DNA from: Ardenticatenaceae bacterium
Lineage (GTDB): Bacteria > Chloroflexota > Anaerolineae > Promineifilales > Promineifilaceae
NCBI GenBank assembly: GCA_011525915.1
Contig: WYBM01000051.1
Location: forward strand, 1 to 64,000
Length of the DNA: 64,000 nucleotides
Direction of reading: 5' to 3'
Shown here: piece by piece, positions 17,747 to 25,351 of the stretch
How the letters are laid out: every line of letters begins with the position of its first letter
Position numbering within the stretch: the first letter of the stretch is position 1
Notes under the pieces: generated by a model
Told to the model about the DNA's origin: nothing
The model's input: only the letters and a program-made list of their open reading frames with translations
The model's database searches: none
Translations under genes and position numbers: made by a program

Positions 17747-17992
17747 ACGCAAGTAATCGGCCATCTTTCGCCCGCTCTTTGTTTGAAAACTTATTACCGA
17801 TTACCCTACACTCCTACAATTGCTCCTTCATCCATTTTCTCTATAATCGTTGCCTGAAGGGATCATCTAAAACCTCTTGCTTTCCACCATTAACAACTAA
17901 CCATAATCTGGCGCACCAGTTTTGTGCGGTTTCCTCGAGGAATCGGCAACGCCTGAAGCGATTTTATGTCTGAATTATTATTGCCGATTACC
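17725..17992. repeat. Imperfect ~82-bp direct repeat pair
   Basis: The segment 17725-17805 is repeated at 17911-17992, 186 bases apart. Both copies share an identical 12-mer (TTTGTGCGGTTT), then AATCGG at the same spacing, and end in CCGATTACC. The middle is diverged. The copies look like an old duplication of a regulatory block. Confidence 0.65.
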
Positions 17993-18058
17993 TAACAATG
18001 GGCCAATGGCCAATGAGACACTATCTTTTAGCACATTTCCGAAACCAGGACCTCTATA

Positions 18059-19090
18059 ATGGCAGCAACGCTTCGTGACGTGGCAGACAAAGCACGGGTA
18101 TCTATTTCTACCGTCTCCCGTGTGTTAAACAATAAAGCTACCACCATTCCCATCAGCGAAGAGACACGACAACGTGTCTTACAAGCGGCACAAACAGTGG
18201 GCTACAAACCCAACATGGCGGCACGCCAACTGGCCCGCCAGCAATCTTTTGACCTCATCTGTGTGATTGTGCCGTACACCAGCCCACCAGTGTTGATACA
18301 CCCCTTTTATATGTCAGTGGTACAGGGCATTGCCCAAACCTGTCAGCAGCACGGTTACGCCGTCACGTTGTACTTTGCCGACACTCACACCTCAGACACA
18401 CAAACCATCACGCGGGATTACGGCCGTATCCTGGACATCCCGGCTAACGGTGTGATCCTCACCACAACCTACCTGGACGAACAATATGTGCCCCGCCTGC
18501 TGGCCGATAACATCCCTTTTGTCCACATCGGCCGCCTGTCTGATGAATCCCTGGCACCTACCTGTTTTGTGGACGTTGACAATGTTCTGGGCGCGCGGCT
18601 GGCCACCACCCACCTGCTGCAAAAAGGGCACCAGCACATCGCCACCATCACCGGTAATCTGTCTATGCCCGCCGGGCTGGATCGGCTGCGTGGTTACCAG
18701 GAAACGATGGAACAGGCCGGTTTGTCTGTATCTTCGGCCTGGGTAGCGCCAGGTTTATTTGACTCTGAAAGCGGGTATATGGGCATGCAGCACCTGTTAG
18801 CACAAACGCCTCAGCCTACGGCCGTTTTTGCCGCCAGTGACTCTATGGCCTTTGGCGCTATGCAAGCCATCATGGAAGCCGGACTCACCGTCCCCACAGA
18901 CATCGCGGTGGTTGGCTTCGACGATTTGCCCCAGGCGGCGCACACCACCCCCCCACTCACGACTATCCAACAACCCACTTCCCTGTTGGGGGAGACAGCA
19001 GCTGCGCTGCTGCTAGACCGGGTAACGGCCGTGCCCACCGCCGCTCACATCACTCTGCAGCCGCACCTCATCATCCGCGAATCCACCTGA
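18059..19090 (+). CDS. LacI family transcriptional regulator
   Basis: A 343-residue sugar-responsive DNA-binding protein. The N-terminal helix-turn-helix is canonical ([20 protein letters not shown]) and the hinge follows ([10 protein letters not shown]). The rest is the periplasmic-binding-protein fold with family motifs ([38 protein letters not shown]). It lies directly upstream of the GH9 glycosidase gene, with a LacI-type palindrome between them, so it probably represses or activates that gene in response to a cello- or gluco-oligosaccharide. The long repeat-bearing region upstream may hold its own control sites. Confidence 0.94.
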   Translation: MAATLRDVADKARVSISTVSRVLNNKATTIPISEETRQRVLQAAQTVGYKPNMAARQLARQQSFDLICVIVPYTSPPVLIHPFYMSVVQGIAQTCQQHGYAVTLYFADTHTSDTQTITRDYGRILDIPANGVILTTTYLDEQYVPRLLADNIPFVHIGRLSDESLAPTCFVDVDNVLGARLATTHLLQKGHQHIATITGNLSMPAGLDRLRGYQETMEQAGLSVSSAWVAPGLFDSESGYMGMQHLLAQTPQPTAVFAASDSMAFGAMQAIMEAGLTVPTDIAVVGFDDLPQAAHTTPPLTTIQQPTSLLGETAAALLLDRVTAVPTAAHITLQPHLIIREST

Positions 19091-19135
19091 CCAGCCACTT
19101 TCTTGACCGATGAAACCATTCCCTTTATCATTATA

Positions 19136-19164
19136 TGCAATCGTTTGCAGTAAAGCGTTTGCAA
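19136..19164. promoter_or_regulatory. LacI-type operators upstream of the GH9 gene
   Basis: TGCAATCGTTTGCA (19136-19149) is a near-perfect palindrome centred on CG with six of seven positions symmetric, the usual LacI-family operator form. A second related site, AAAGCGTTTGCAA (19152-19164), follows at once. Both lie 45-70 bases before the GH9 start and after the LacI-type gene, so they are the likely targets of that regulator. Confidence 0.7.
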
Positions 19165-19206
19165 TAGGGTTTGAGGGGAAAATCCCAAGCCCAGAAAGGA
19201 GGCCAT

Positions 19207-22083
19207 ATGCATACAAAACATGCATCATTGATGATCGTGAGTGTTATCCTGATACTCCTTGCCGTTTCTGCCGGCTTCATGACCACCCTGTCCGCCGCCG
19301 CCAGCCGGGGCCACACAGAAACGCCTGCAGCCGTTATTGAACTCATCAACAACGGCGACTTCAGCGCCGGGCTGGATCCCTGGTGGACAACCCCTTCTAT
19401 TACTCCCAACACCGGCTCCGGGGAGCTAGAGGCAGTCATCACCAGCGGCGGCGGCAACCCATGGGATGCCATCGTCGGCCAGCACAACATCCCGGTACAG
19501 GCCGGCGAACCCTACACCCTCACTTTTGACGCCCGCGCTACCACGGCCGTCACCGTCACCGTCTTGCTTCAGGAAAACGGCGGCAGTTACGCCCAATATT
19601 TCGCCGCGGCCGTTCCCCTGACAACCGGCAGCCAGACCTTTACTTACCTCTTTACCCCGGCCAACAGTGACCCGGCGGCTACCTTCCAGCTTCAGATAGG
19701 CGGGCAAGGTGAATTCACTTTCTTCCTGGATAACGTCAGCCTGCTGGGCCCAGAGCCCATCGTGCCGCCGCCGTCTACCATTGGTGAACTCCTGGAAAAT
19801 GGTGACTTTAGCAGTGGCCTTTCCCCCTGGTGGACCACCGCCTCCATCACCCCAGACACCAGCACCGGTGAGTTGGAAGCCGTGATCACCAATGGTGGCA
19901 GCAATCCGTGGGACGCCATCGTCGGCCAGCACAATATCCCCGTTTACATGGGTGCACCCTACACCCTGACGTTCCAGGCCCGGGCCACACAGGCCGTCAC
20001 CATCACCGCTTTGCTGCAAGAAAATGGCGGCAGCTATACTCAATATTTCAACACCCCCCTGCCGTTAACCGCAATTACACAAACCTACATCTATACCTTC
20101 ACCTCTCCCGGCGATAACCTGGCCGCCAGCTTCCAGTTCCAGATGGGAGGGCAAGGTGAGTTCACCGTGTATCTGGATAATGTCTCCTTGTTAGGGCCGG
20201 TGCCAAACACCGGTGAAGAGCCGCTGCCTGCCGTGCGGGTCAACCAGACCGGCTACCTGCCTCAGGCCGTCAAACGGGCCACCATCAGCAACACAGCCAC
20301 GTTACCCCTGACCTGGACACTCTATGATATTACCGGCACGGTCGTGGTCACCGGTACAACCACCGTCTTTGGTCTCAATGCCGCTTCCGGCGAACACGTT
20401 CATGTGGCTGACTTCTCCACTTACCAGACGCCCGGCGTCGGCTACACCCTGGAAGTTGACGGCGAAGCCAGCCATCCCTTTGACATCAGCGCTGACGTCT
20501 ACACGCAGCTAAAATATGATGCCCTGGCCTACTTCTATCATAATCGCAGCGGCATCACCCTCACCATGCCCTATGCCGGCGAACCGCAGTGGACACGCCC
20601 AGCCGGGCACATTGGCATAGCCCCTAACCAGGGCGACAACAATGTCCCCTGCTTTGATCAGGTAGACAATGAAGGCGCCCAATGGTATGGCTGCAATTAC
20701 ACATTGGATGTCACCGGTGGCTGGTATGATGCCGGCGATCACGGCAAATACGTGGTCAACGGCGGCATCAGCGTCTGGACGTTGATGAACCACTATGAAC
20801 GCAGCCAACACCTGGCCTGGGCAGACGCCAGCGCTGTGGCCGATGGCTCCATGAACATCCCCGAAAATAACAACGGGGTGCCTGACATTTTAGACGAGGC
20901 CCGCTGGCAAATGGCGTTTATGTTGGCCATGCAGGCACCCGCCGGCGGCGTTTTTACCTATACATTGCCTGGTAATGTTATCTCCCCCACCCTGGTGGGC
21001 GGCATGGCCCACCACAAAGTGGCCGACCAATTCTGGACAAGTTTAGGGCTGCCCCCCCATGAAGACCCCCAAATGCGCTACCTATACCCCCCCAGTACGG
21101 CCGCTACCTTAAATCTGGCGGCCACGGCGGCACAGTGCGCCCGCATCTGGGCCACTATTGACGCCGCCTTCGCTGCGCGCTGCCTGGAAGCGGCAGAAAC
21201 AGCCTGGGACGCCGCCGTGGCCCACCCCGACATTTACGCTGGCAATAACTTCACCGGCTCTGGCCCCTATGACGATACCGACGTCAGTGATGAATTTTAC
21301 TGGGCGGCGGCCGAGTTGTACGTTACGACTGGCGCGGCGGAATATTTGGCAGCGATGAGCAGTTCGGTCCATTACCTTACCATTCCGGCCACCGGGGGCG
21401 CTGGCGGCATCATTACCGACAGCGCCCTTACCTGGCAGCAAGTAGCCGGGCTGGGCACCATTTCGCTGGCACTGGTTCCTAATGATCTACCGGTGGGCAC
21501 CAGGCAGCAGGCACGGCAGGCGATCATTGAGGTGGCCGATGGTTATGTGGCGGCACGTGACAGTGAAGGGTATTTACTACCTTATGCGCCGGGTAGCGAT
21601 TACCCCTGGGGGTCAAATTCCAGTGTGGTCAACAATATGCTCATTCTGGCGCTGGCTTATGACTTTACGGCCAACCAGACTTACTTTACGGCCGTGAGCG
21701 ACGGCATGGATTACCTGTTAGGGCGGAATCCCAACGACAAGTCTTATGTGAGCGGGTATGGGGAACGGCCGTTGCAACATCCACATCATCGTTTCTGGGC
21801 CGACCAGGTAAGCAGCAGCTTCCCACCGCCGCCGCCCGGCGCTTTGTCTGGCGGGCCAAACTCTGGCCTGCAAGACCCCTATGCCCAGGCGATCTTCCCG
21901 AACGGCTGCCCGCCACAAAAGTGCTACGTGGACCATATTGAATCCTGGTCAACCAACGAGATCACCATCAACTGGAATGCGCCACTGGCCTGGGTAAGTG
22001 CTTTTCTAGATGAACAATCCACCCCAGAACCAGCCTGGGTCTGGTTTAGCTACGTGCCCCTTGTGCTGACCACCAGCCCATAA
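19207..22083 (+). CDS. Secreted glycoside hydrolase family 9 with two CBM4/9 modules
   Basis: A multi-domain endoglucanase or related beta-glucanase of about 958 residues. A signal peptide (residues 1-~33) precedes two tandem carbohydrate-binding modules of the CBM4/9 kind (about 45-185 and 194-335; each opens NGDFS.GL.PWWTT). An Ig-like CelD N-terminal domain follows from about 340 (VRVNQTGYLPQ), then the GH9 catalytic domain. The catalytic Asp pair lies in GGWYDAGDHGKY (D508, D511), the His motif is HPHHRFWADQ, and the acid Glu is in TNEITINWNAP (E918). A near-perfect Shine-Dalgarno (AAAGGAGG) sits 5 bases before the ATG at 19207. The enzyme probably cuts cellulose or a mixed-linkage glucan outside the cell under LacI-type control. 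Confidence 0.94.
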   Translation: MHTKHASLMIVSVILILLAVSAGFMTTLSAAASRGHTETPAAVIELINNGDFSAGLDPWWTTPSITPNTGSGELEAVITSGGGNPWDAIVGQHNIPVQAGEPYTLTFDARATTAVTVTVLLQENGGSYAQYFAAAVPLTTGSQTFTYLFTPANSDPAATFQLQIGGQGEFTFFLDNVSLLGPEPIVPPPSTIGELLENGDFSSGLSPWWTTASITPDTSTGELEAVITNGGSNPWDAIVGQHNIPVYMGAPYTLTFQARATQAVTITALLQENGGSYTQYFNTPLPLTAITQTYIYTFTSPGDNLAASFQFQMGGQGEFTVYLDNVSLLGPVPNTGEEPLPAVRVNQTGYLPQAVKRATISNTATLPLTWTLYDITGTVVVTGTTTVFGLNAASGEHVHVADFSTYQTPGVGYTLEVDGEASHPFDISADVYTQLKYDALAYFYHNRSGITLTMPYAGEPQWTRPAGHIGIAPNQGDNNVPCFDQVDNEGAQWYGCNYTLDVTGGWYDAGDHGKYVVNGGISVWTLMNHYERSQHLAWADASAVADGSMNIPENNNGVPDILDEARWQMAFMLAMQAPAGGVFTYTLPGNVISPTLVGGMAHHKVADQFWTSLGLPPHEDPQMRYLYPPSTAATLNLAATAAQCARIWATIDAAFAARCLEAAETAWDAAVAHPDIYAGNNFTGSGPYDDTDVSDEFYWAAAELYVTTGAAEYLAAMSSSVHYLTIPATGGAGGIITDSALTWQQVAGLGTISLALVPNDLPVGTRQQARQAIIEVADGYVAARDSEGYLLPYAPGSDYPWGSNSSVVNNMLILALAYDFTANQTYFTAVSDGMDYLLGRNPNDKSYVSGYGERPLQHPHHRFWADQVSSSFPPPPPGALSGGPNSGLQDPYAQAIFPNGCPPQKCYVDHIESWSTNEITINWNAPLAWVSAFLDEQSTPEPAWVWFSYVPLVLTTSP

Positions 22084-22117
22084 GGCCCGGCCGTCGACGC
22101 CCGATCAAACTCTATAA

Positions 22118-22148
22118 AGCGCCAGGCATACAGCCTATGCCTGGCGCT
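22118..22148. terminator. Hairpin terminator between convergent genes
   Basis: A perfect 13-bp stem, AGCGCCAGGCATA (22118-22130) and TATGCCTGGCGCT (22136-22148), with a 5-base loop. It fills the gap between the convergent GH9 and DUF427 genes, the latter ending at 22149. The T-run is short on both sides, but position and stem strength favour a bidirectional terminator. Confidence 0.7.
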
Positions 22149-22955
22149 CTAAGGATATTCGCCAATTGCCATGGAGGGGTTATGCCAGTCAGGCGAATAG
22201 GTTGTTTGCTTAAGCTGTGTATTGCCAACAAAGGTTTTGACAGATTCATGCGTTCTGGGAAAGCCCACCAACACAGCCAGAGCCGAAGCCTCCACCACCG
22301 TCTCTTCATAGCTCCAGGCCATGGCCGCAAAGGTCTGATCATCAATGATCACATCCCAATAACGGGCCTTGCCTTTGTACTGGCAGCGGCTCTGCATATG
22401 TGACCCGGCAAGGTGAGCCCAGTTGATGTCTGGGCGTGGAATGTACCATTGCTCTGGCAGCCCTGTTTCCAATACCAGACGCGGACGCCTGGTCTCCGCC
22501 ATGACGATACCATGAACCTCTACCCGGACCTGCCGGCTGGACTCAAGGATCTCAACCCGACGAAAGGGGTCTCGCGGTTTATAGAACACCTCTGTATCCT
22601 CTTCATACCAGGCATCGGCCGCGGCCATCTTTATGGCCGCATACTCTTTTAGAATCGGCAGGTCAGCTGGAGCCATAGACCAGGTGCGCACAACAGCCGG
22701 CCGCACCTCGCCTCCCGTGCCCAAAGACCACCACTGTCCATCACCGGCTGTCCCAACTTCTTCGGGCAAGGTGGGCACCAGTATAGCGCTGTCAAGCACC
22801 TTAAAAGGAATGGCATAAACCGGGTGCCGCCCTTTTTCGTAAAAAAGGCAGGCTTCAAGGGTATCAAACAGCCATTCACCACCCAGCCGGGCGCGCAACC
22901 GACGCCTGGCCGGGTCTAATCGGCGACGTAGTGTTATCTGTGCTGCGTTATCCAT
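22149..22955 (-). CDS. DUF427 domain protein
   Basis: A 268-residue protein with a clear C-terminal DUF427 domain (AGSHMQSRCQYKGKARYWDV, then AWSYEETVVEA) and a related, diverged N-terminal half (LGGEWLFDTLEACLFYEKGR). Two-domain DUF427 proteins of this size are common in bacteria; the fold is a small beta barrel and the function is unknown. No signal peptide or membrane segment is present. It precedes an NTF2-like gene on the same strand with 87 bases between. Confidence 0.85.
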   Translation of the reverse strand: MDNAAQITLRRRLDPARRRLRARLGGEWLFDTLEACLFYEKGRHPVYAIPFKVLDSAILVPTLPEEVGTAGDGQWWSLGTGGEVRPAVVRTWSMAPADLPILKEYAAIKMAAADAWYEEDTEVFYKPRDPFRRVEILESSRQVRVEVHGIVMAETRRPRLVLETGLPEQWYIPRPDINWAHLAGSHMQSRCQYKGKARYWDVIIDDQTFAAMAWSYEETVVEASALAVLVGFPRTHESVKTFVGNTQLKQTTYSPDWHNPSMAIGEYP

Positions 22956-23042
22956 GTGACTTGCTCCTGAAAGGTACGCCGTTGAACCTGGCCTGCAAAA
23001 TTCAACGGCGCATCGTCTAAACTGAATGCTTCATAGAGCGGG

Positions 23043-23405
23043 TTAGCCAGGCATAAGGGCGTTAAATTCGGCCGGGTCAAATACCAGCTTGCCAGAAACA
23101 AGCTGCCCATCGCGTAATTTATTCCACTCAACCATATACACCGCCCCTTTACCCACCGGCGTTTCAATGTTGTACTCAAAAAGGGTGCATAACTCATCCC
23201 CCTTTTCAAACTGCTGCAGAATGTTGTAGCCGCGGGTGATGGCTGGCAGGTCTGGCGACAACCCCGCAAAAAATTCCTTTTTGTTGTTTGCTTTTAATAC
23301 TGGGCCGTTAAATGTGAAGTCATCAGCAATATATTTGCTGGCCGTGTTATTGTCTCCGGTAAGCACGGCCGTCAGGTAACCTTCATAAATTTCACCATTT
23401 TTCAT
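23043..23405 (-). CDS. NTF2/SnoaL-like protein
   Basis: A 120-residue single-domain protein of the NTF2-like fold: an N-terminal helix with a Tyr-rich turn (GEIYEGYLTAVLTGD), a short helix (ASKYIADDFTFNGPV) and a curved beta sheet. Such proteins bind small molecules or act as simple enzymes; nothing here fixes the ligand. The start is set by AAGGAG nine bases before the ATG at 23405; a longer reading to 23489 lacks this support. The gene lies upstream of the DUF427 gene. The 271 bases on its other side (23406-23676) hold no gene. Confidence 0.75.
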   Translation of the reverse strand: MKNGEIYEGYLTAVLTGDNNTASKYIADDFTFNGPVLKANNKKEFFAGLSPDLPAITRGYNILQQFEKGDELCTLFEYNIETPVGKGAVYMVEWNKLRDGQLVSGKLVFDPAEFNALMPG

Positions 23406-23676
23406 GATCGACATCTCCTTGTTAATCAACGTTTCTTGTTTAAGTTTGTGCGTTGGAAAGGCCTTTTCCTTTAATAACTTGCAATACACAAGTCACTAAT
23501 GACAGGGTAAATACATCGGGCACTGCTTTTTCTTTAATGCGCCTAAAGCGTGTTACACCGTTGGACAAACAGGGTTTGAGCCGGGGGTTATTGTGTCTGC
23601 AACGTAAACTTATGCCGATACTGGCTTGTTTGTGGGTTTAAAGCCACGGCCGTATACCTTAAAGTTTAGGGCAGCC

Positions 23677-24006
23677 TTATTTGGCCGGTAGTGTTGACAC
23701 GAAGGACATTGCCATTTGCAGCCAGCGCTCAAGGGCTTTATCTGAGGCAACACCGTGGAGGTTAACCATGATCCAACCTTTCATAGGGCGGCCAGTCAAA
23801 TCCATCACGCGGGCATCAGGGTTGGCCAGGGCTTCCCCAAATTGATCTGGCCCCACACGCAGCATCATATGGGCGTTATCTACGCCGCAAAGCATATTGC
23901 CGCGCCACATAAAGGCCAGCCCGCCAAACATCTTTTTTTCCACAACATCCGACTGATCAGCCAGATATTCCCGAATACGCCCTGCTAATGCTTGATGGTA
24001 GGCCAT
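23677..24006 (-). CDS. TfoX/Sxy N-terminal domain protein
   Basis: A 109-residue stand-alone TfoX N-terminal domain (KKMFGGLAFMWRGNMLCGV is the family core; MKGWIMVN is the later strand). In gamma-proteobacteria TfoX controls competence, but single-domain versions in other phyla have no established role. AGGAGG sits 5 bases before the ATG at 24006, so the shorter reading is chosen. It is divergent from the HxlR regulator and shares with it a promoter region holding a 17-bp inverted repeat, so it is a probable HxlR target. Confidence 0.88.
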   Translation of the reverse strand: MAYHQALAGRIREYLADQSDVVEKKMFGGLAFMWRGNMLCGVDNAHMMLRVGPDQFGEALANPDARVMDLTGRPMKGWIMVNLHGVASDKALERWLQMAMSFVSTLPAK

Positions 24007-24057
24007 ACATCCTCCTGCTTGTTTTTGATGGGATAAAGTGTTAGAATTTTCCCAGTC

Positions 24058-24112
24058 ACTTTTGATTTGCAAGTCATATGCAGGTCATTATACTAACTTG
24101 CACATCAAAAGT
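24058..24112. promoter_or_regulatory. 17-bp inverted repeat operator with divergent promoter
   Basis: ACTTTTGATTTGCAAGT (24058-24074) and ACTTGCACATCAAAAGT (24096-24112) are inverted repeats with one mismatch and a 21-base gap. TTGCAA (24067-24072) and TATACT (24089-24094) with a 16-base spacer form a rightward promoter inside it. The repeat sits between the divergent TfoX-like and HxlR genes, so binding by the HxlR protein would control both. Confidence 0.75.
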
Positions 24113-24150
24113 CAAGAACGAATGTTCTGTTTTTGGTTATGGAGAATGTC

Positions 24151-24504
24151 ATGGCAACCTTACAACGATCAGCATGCCCCATTGCTAATATGCTGGATCT
24201 GGTGGGCGATAAGTGGAGCCTGTTGATTGTACGGGATATTTTATTGAACAATAAACACCGGTATAACGATTTTTTGGCTTCAGATGAAGGCATCACCACC
24301 AATATTCTGGCTGATAGATTAAAACGGCTTGAGCAGTATGGCATTATCGACAAAACACCATATCAACACAACCCGATACGATACGACTATCACCTTACCA
24401 AAAAGGGACACGATTTAAGACCGCTGATCATGGAGATGGTTGCCTGGGGTTTAAAGTATATTCCCGGCACAGGGCGGAAGGGTCAGGTAAACCGCACCAG
24501 GTAA
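24151..24504 (+). CDS. HxlR family transcriptional regulator
   Basis: A 117-residue winged-helix regulator of the HxlR type. The conserved Cys near the N-terminus (SACPIANMLDLVGDKWS) is present; in some relatives it senses electrophiles or oxidants. The recognition helix region is TTNILADRLKRLEQYGII and the wing is YDYHLTKKG. GGAG six bases before the ATG at 24151 favours this start over 24139. It probably regulates itself and the divergent TfoX-like gene through the inverted repeat between them. Its stop codon runs into a CAGTCATCAGTG word shared with the 104-bp repeats. Confidence 0.9.
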   Translation: MATLQRSACPIANMLDLVGDKWSLLIVRDILLNNKHRYNDFLASDEGITTNILADRLKRLEQYGIIDKTPYQHNPIRYDYHLTKKGHDLRPLIMEMVAWGLKYIPGTGRKGQVNRTR

Positions 24505-24563
24505 TCAGTCATCAGTGCCCAGTGATCAGTGCAGAAGAACACTCAACTGATCGCTGGCAACGG
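24502..24563. repeat. CAGT/ACTG-rich repeat fragment at the HxlR gene end
   Basis: After the stop codon, TCAGTCATCAGTG (24505-24517) matches the internal part of the 104-bp elements at 49327 and 56962, and is followed by AGTGATCAGTG and an ACTGATC word. It looks like a partial or diverged member of that family. The rest of 24564-24646 holds nothing recognisable. Confidence 0.5.
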
Positions 24564-24646
24564 AACAGTGATCACTTTAAAGCACCAAGTGAAGTGTAAA
24601 CGAACCCAAGCTAATTTCCGCCCTTTTTATCTCCTGCGGACATACG

Positions 24647-25351
24647 TTAAACGGCCCGGGTAATTCCCCCATCCACACGAATGTTCTGGCCCGTAATATA
24701 GCTGGCGTCGGCGGAAAGCAAAAAAGCCACCGTTTTGGCAACTTCTTCAACGGTACCTGGCCGATGCAAAGGAATAGCCGCCAGGCGGCTTTCATCCACC
24801 TCATAATTGGCAATATACCCAGGCAATACGCTGTTCATGCGGATGCCTGCGGCTGCATAGCGATCGGCATAGAGCTTGGTGAAGCTGCCCAGCGCCGCCC
24901 GCAAAGAGGAGGACACAGGAAAGGCCAACGACGGCTCAAAGGCGGCAAAGGTGGAAATGTTGACAATGGCCCCGCCACCCTGCTGCTGCATGATGGGCGT
25001 CACCAGCCGGGCCAGACGTACCACATTAAGGATTATCAGGTCAAGGGCATCATGCCAGGCATCATCGGTAATGTCCAGCAGTTCCCCTTTGGGTGGGTGA
25101 CCGGTGTTGTTCACCAGCACATCAACACGGCCGTACCGCTCCATCGTCTGCTGCACCAGCCGGTGCAAATCGGCCGGTTCCGTCACCGAACCTTGTAACC
25201 CCACCCCCCCCAGCGCCGCCGCCAGTTCCACAGACCGTTCAGACACCGACATCAGGGCCAGGGTATAGCCGCGGGCAGCCAGTTCGTGGGCACAGGCGGC
25301 GCCCATACCGCGCCCGGCAGCAGTGATAATGGCTACCTTTTGTTCATGCAT
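24647..25351 (-). CDS. SDR family protein without the YxxxK catalytic pair
   Basis: A 234-residue short-chain dehydrogenase/reductase by fold. The cofactor motif is AAGRGMGAA, the adenine-binding motif is NNTGHPP (usually NNAG) and the C-terminus ends with GQNIRVDGG. The position where the active-site Tyr and Lys should lie reads FPVSSSLRAALGSF, so the usual YxxxK is absent, while the preceding Ser region (VNISTF) is kept. It is either a divergent SDR subgroup using other residues or a non-catalytic binder. It overlaps the upstream methyltransferase gene by 8 bases, so it is co-transcribed. Confidence 0.85.
   Translation of the reverse strand: MHEQKVAIITAAGRGMGAACAHELAARGYTLALMSVSERSVELAAALGGVGLQGSVTEPADLHRLVQQTMERYGRVDVLVNNTGHPPKGELLDITDDAWHDALDLIILNVVRLARLVTPIMQQQGGGAIVNISTFAAFEPSLAFPVSSSLRAALGSFTKLYADRYAAAGIRMNSVLPGYIANYEVDESRLAAIPLHRPGTVEEVAKTVAFLLSADASYITGQNIRVDGGITRAV

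Larger units (their letters stand above)
17530..18058. other. Long regulatory intergenic region before the LacI-type gene
   Basis: About 530 bases with no supportable gene. It separates divergent genes (GT2 leftward, LacI-type rightward). A TTGACA lies at 17598-17603 with TTATAC-like bases 14-15 bases later, a weak rightward promoter. The dominant content is the repeat pair listed separately, built around the 12-mer TTTGTGCGGTTT. Confidence 0.6.

Noticed and set aside
17779..17973. Small open frame in the region upstream of the LacI-type gene
   Set aside because: It spans the diverged repeat copies, has no ribosome site and shows no protein-like composition.
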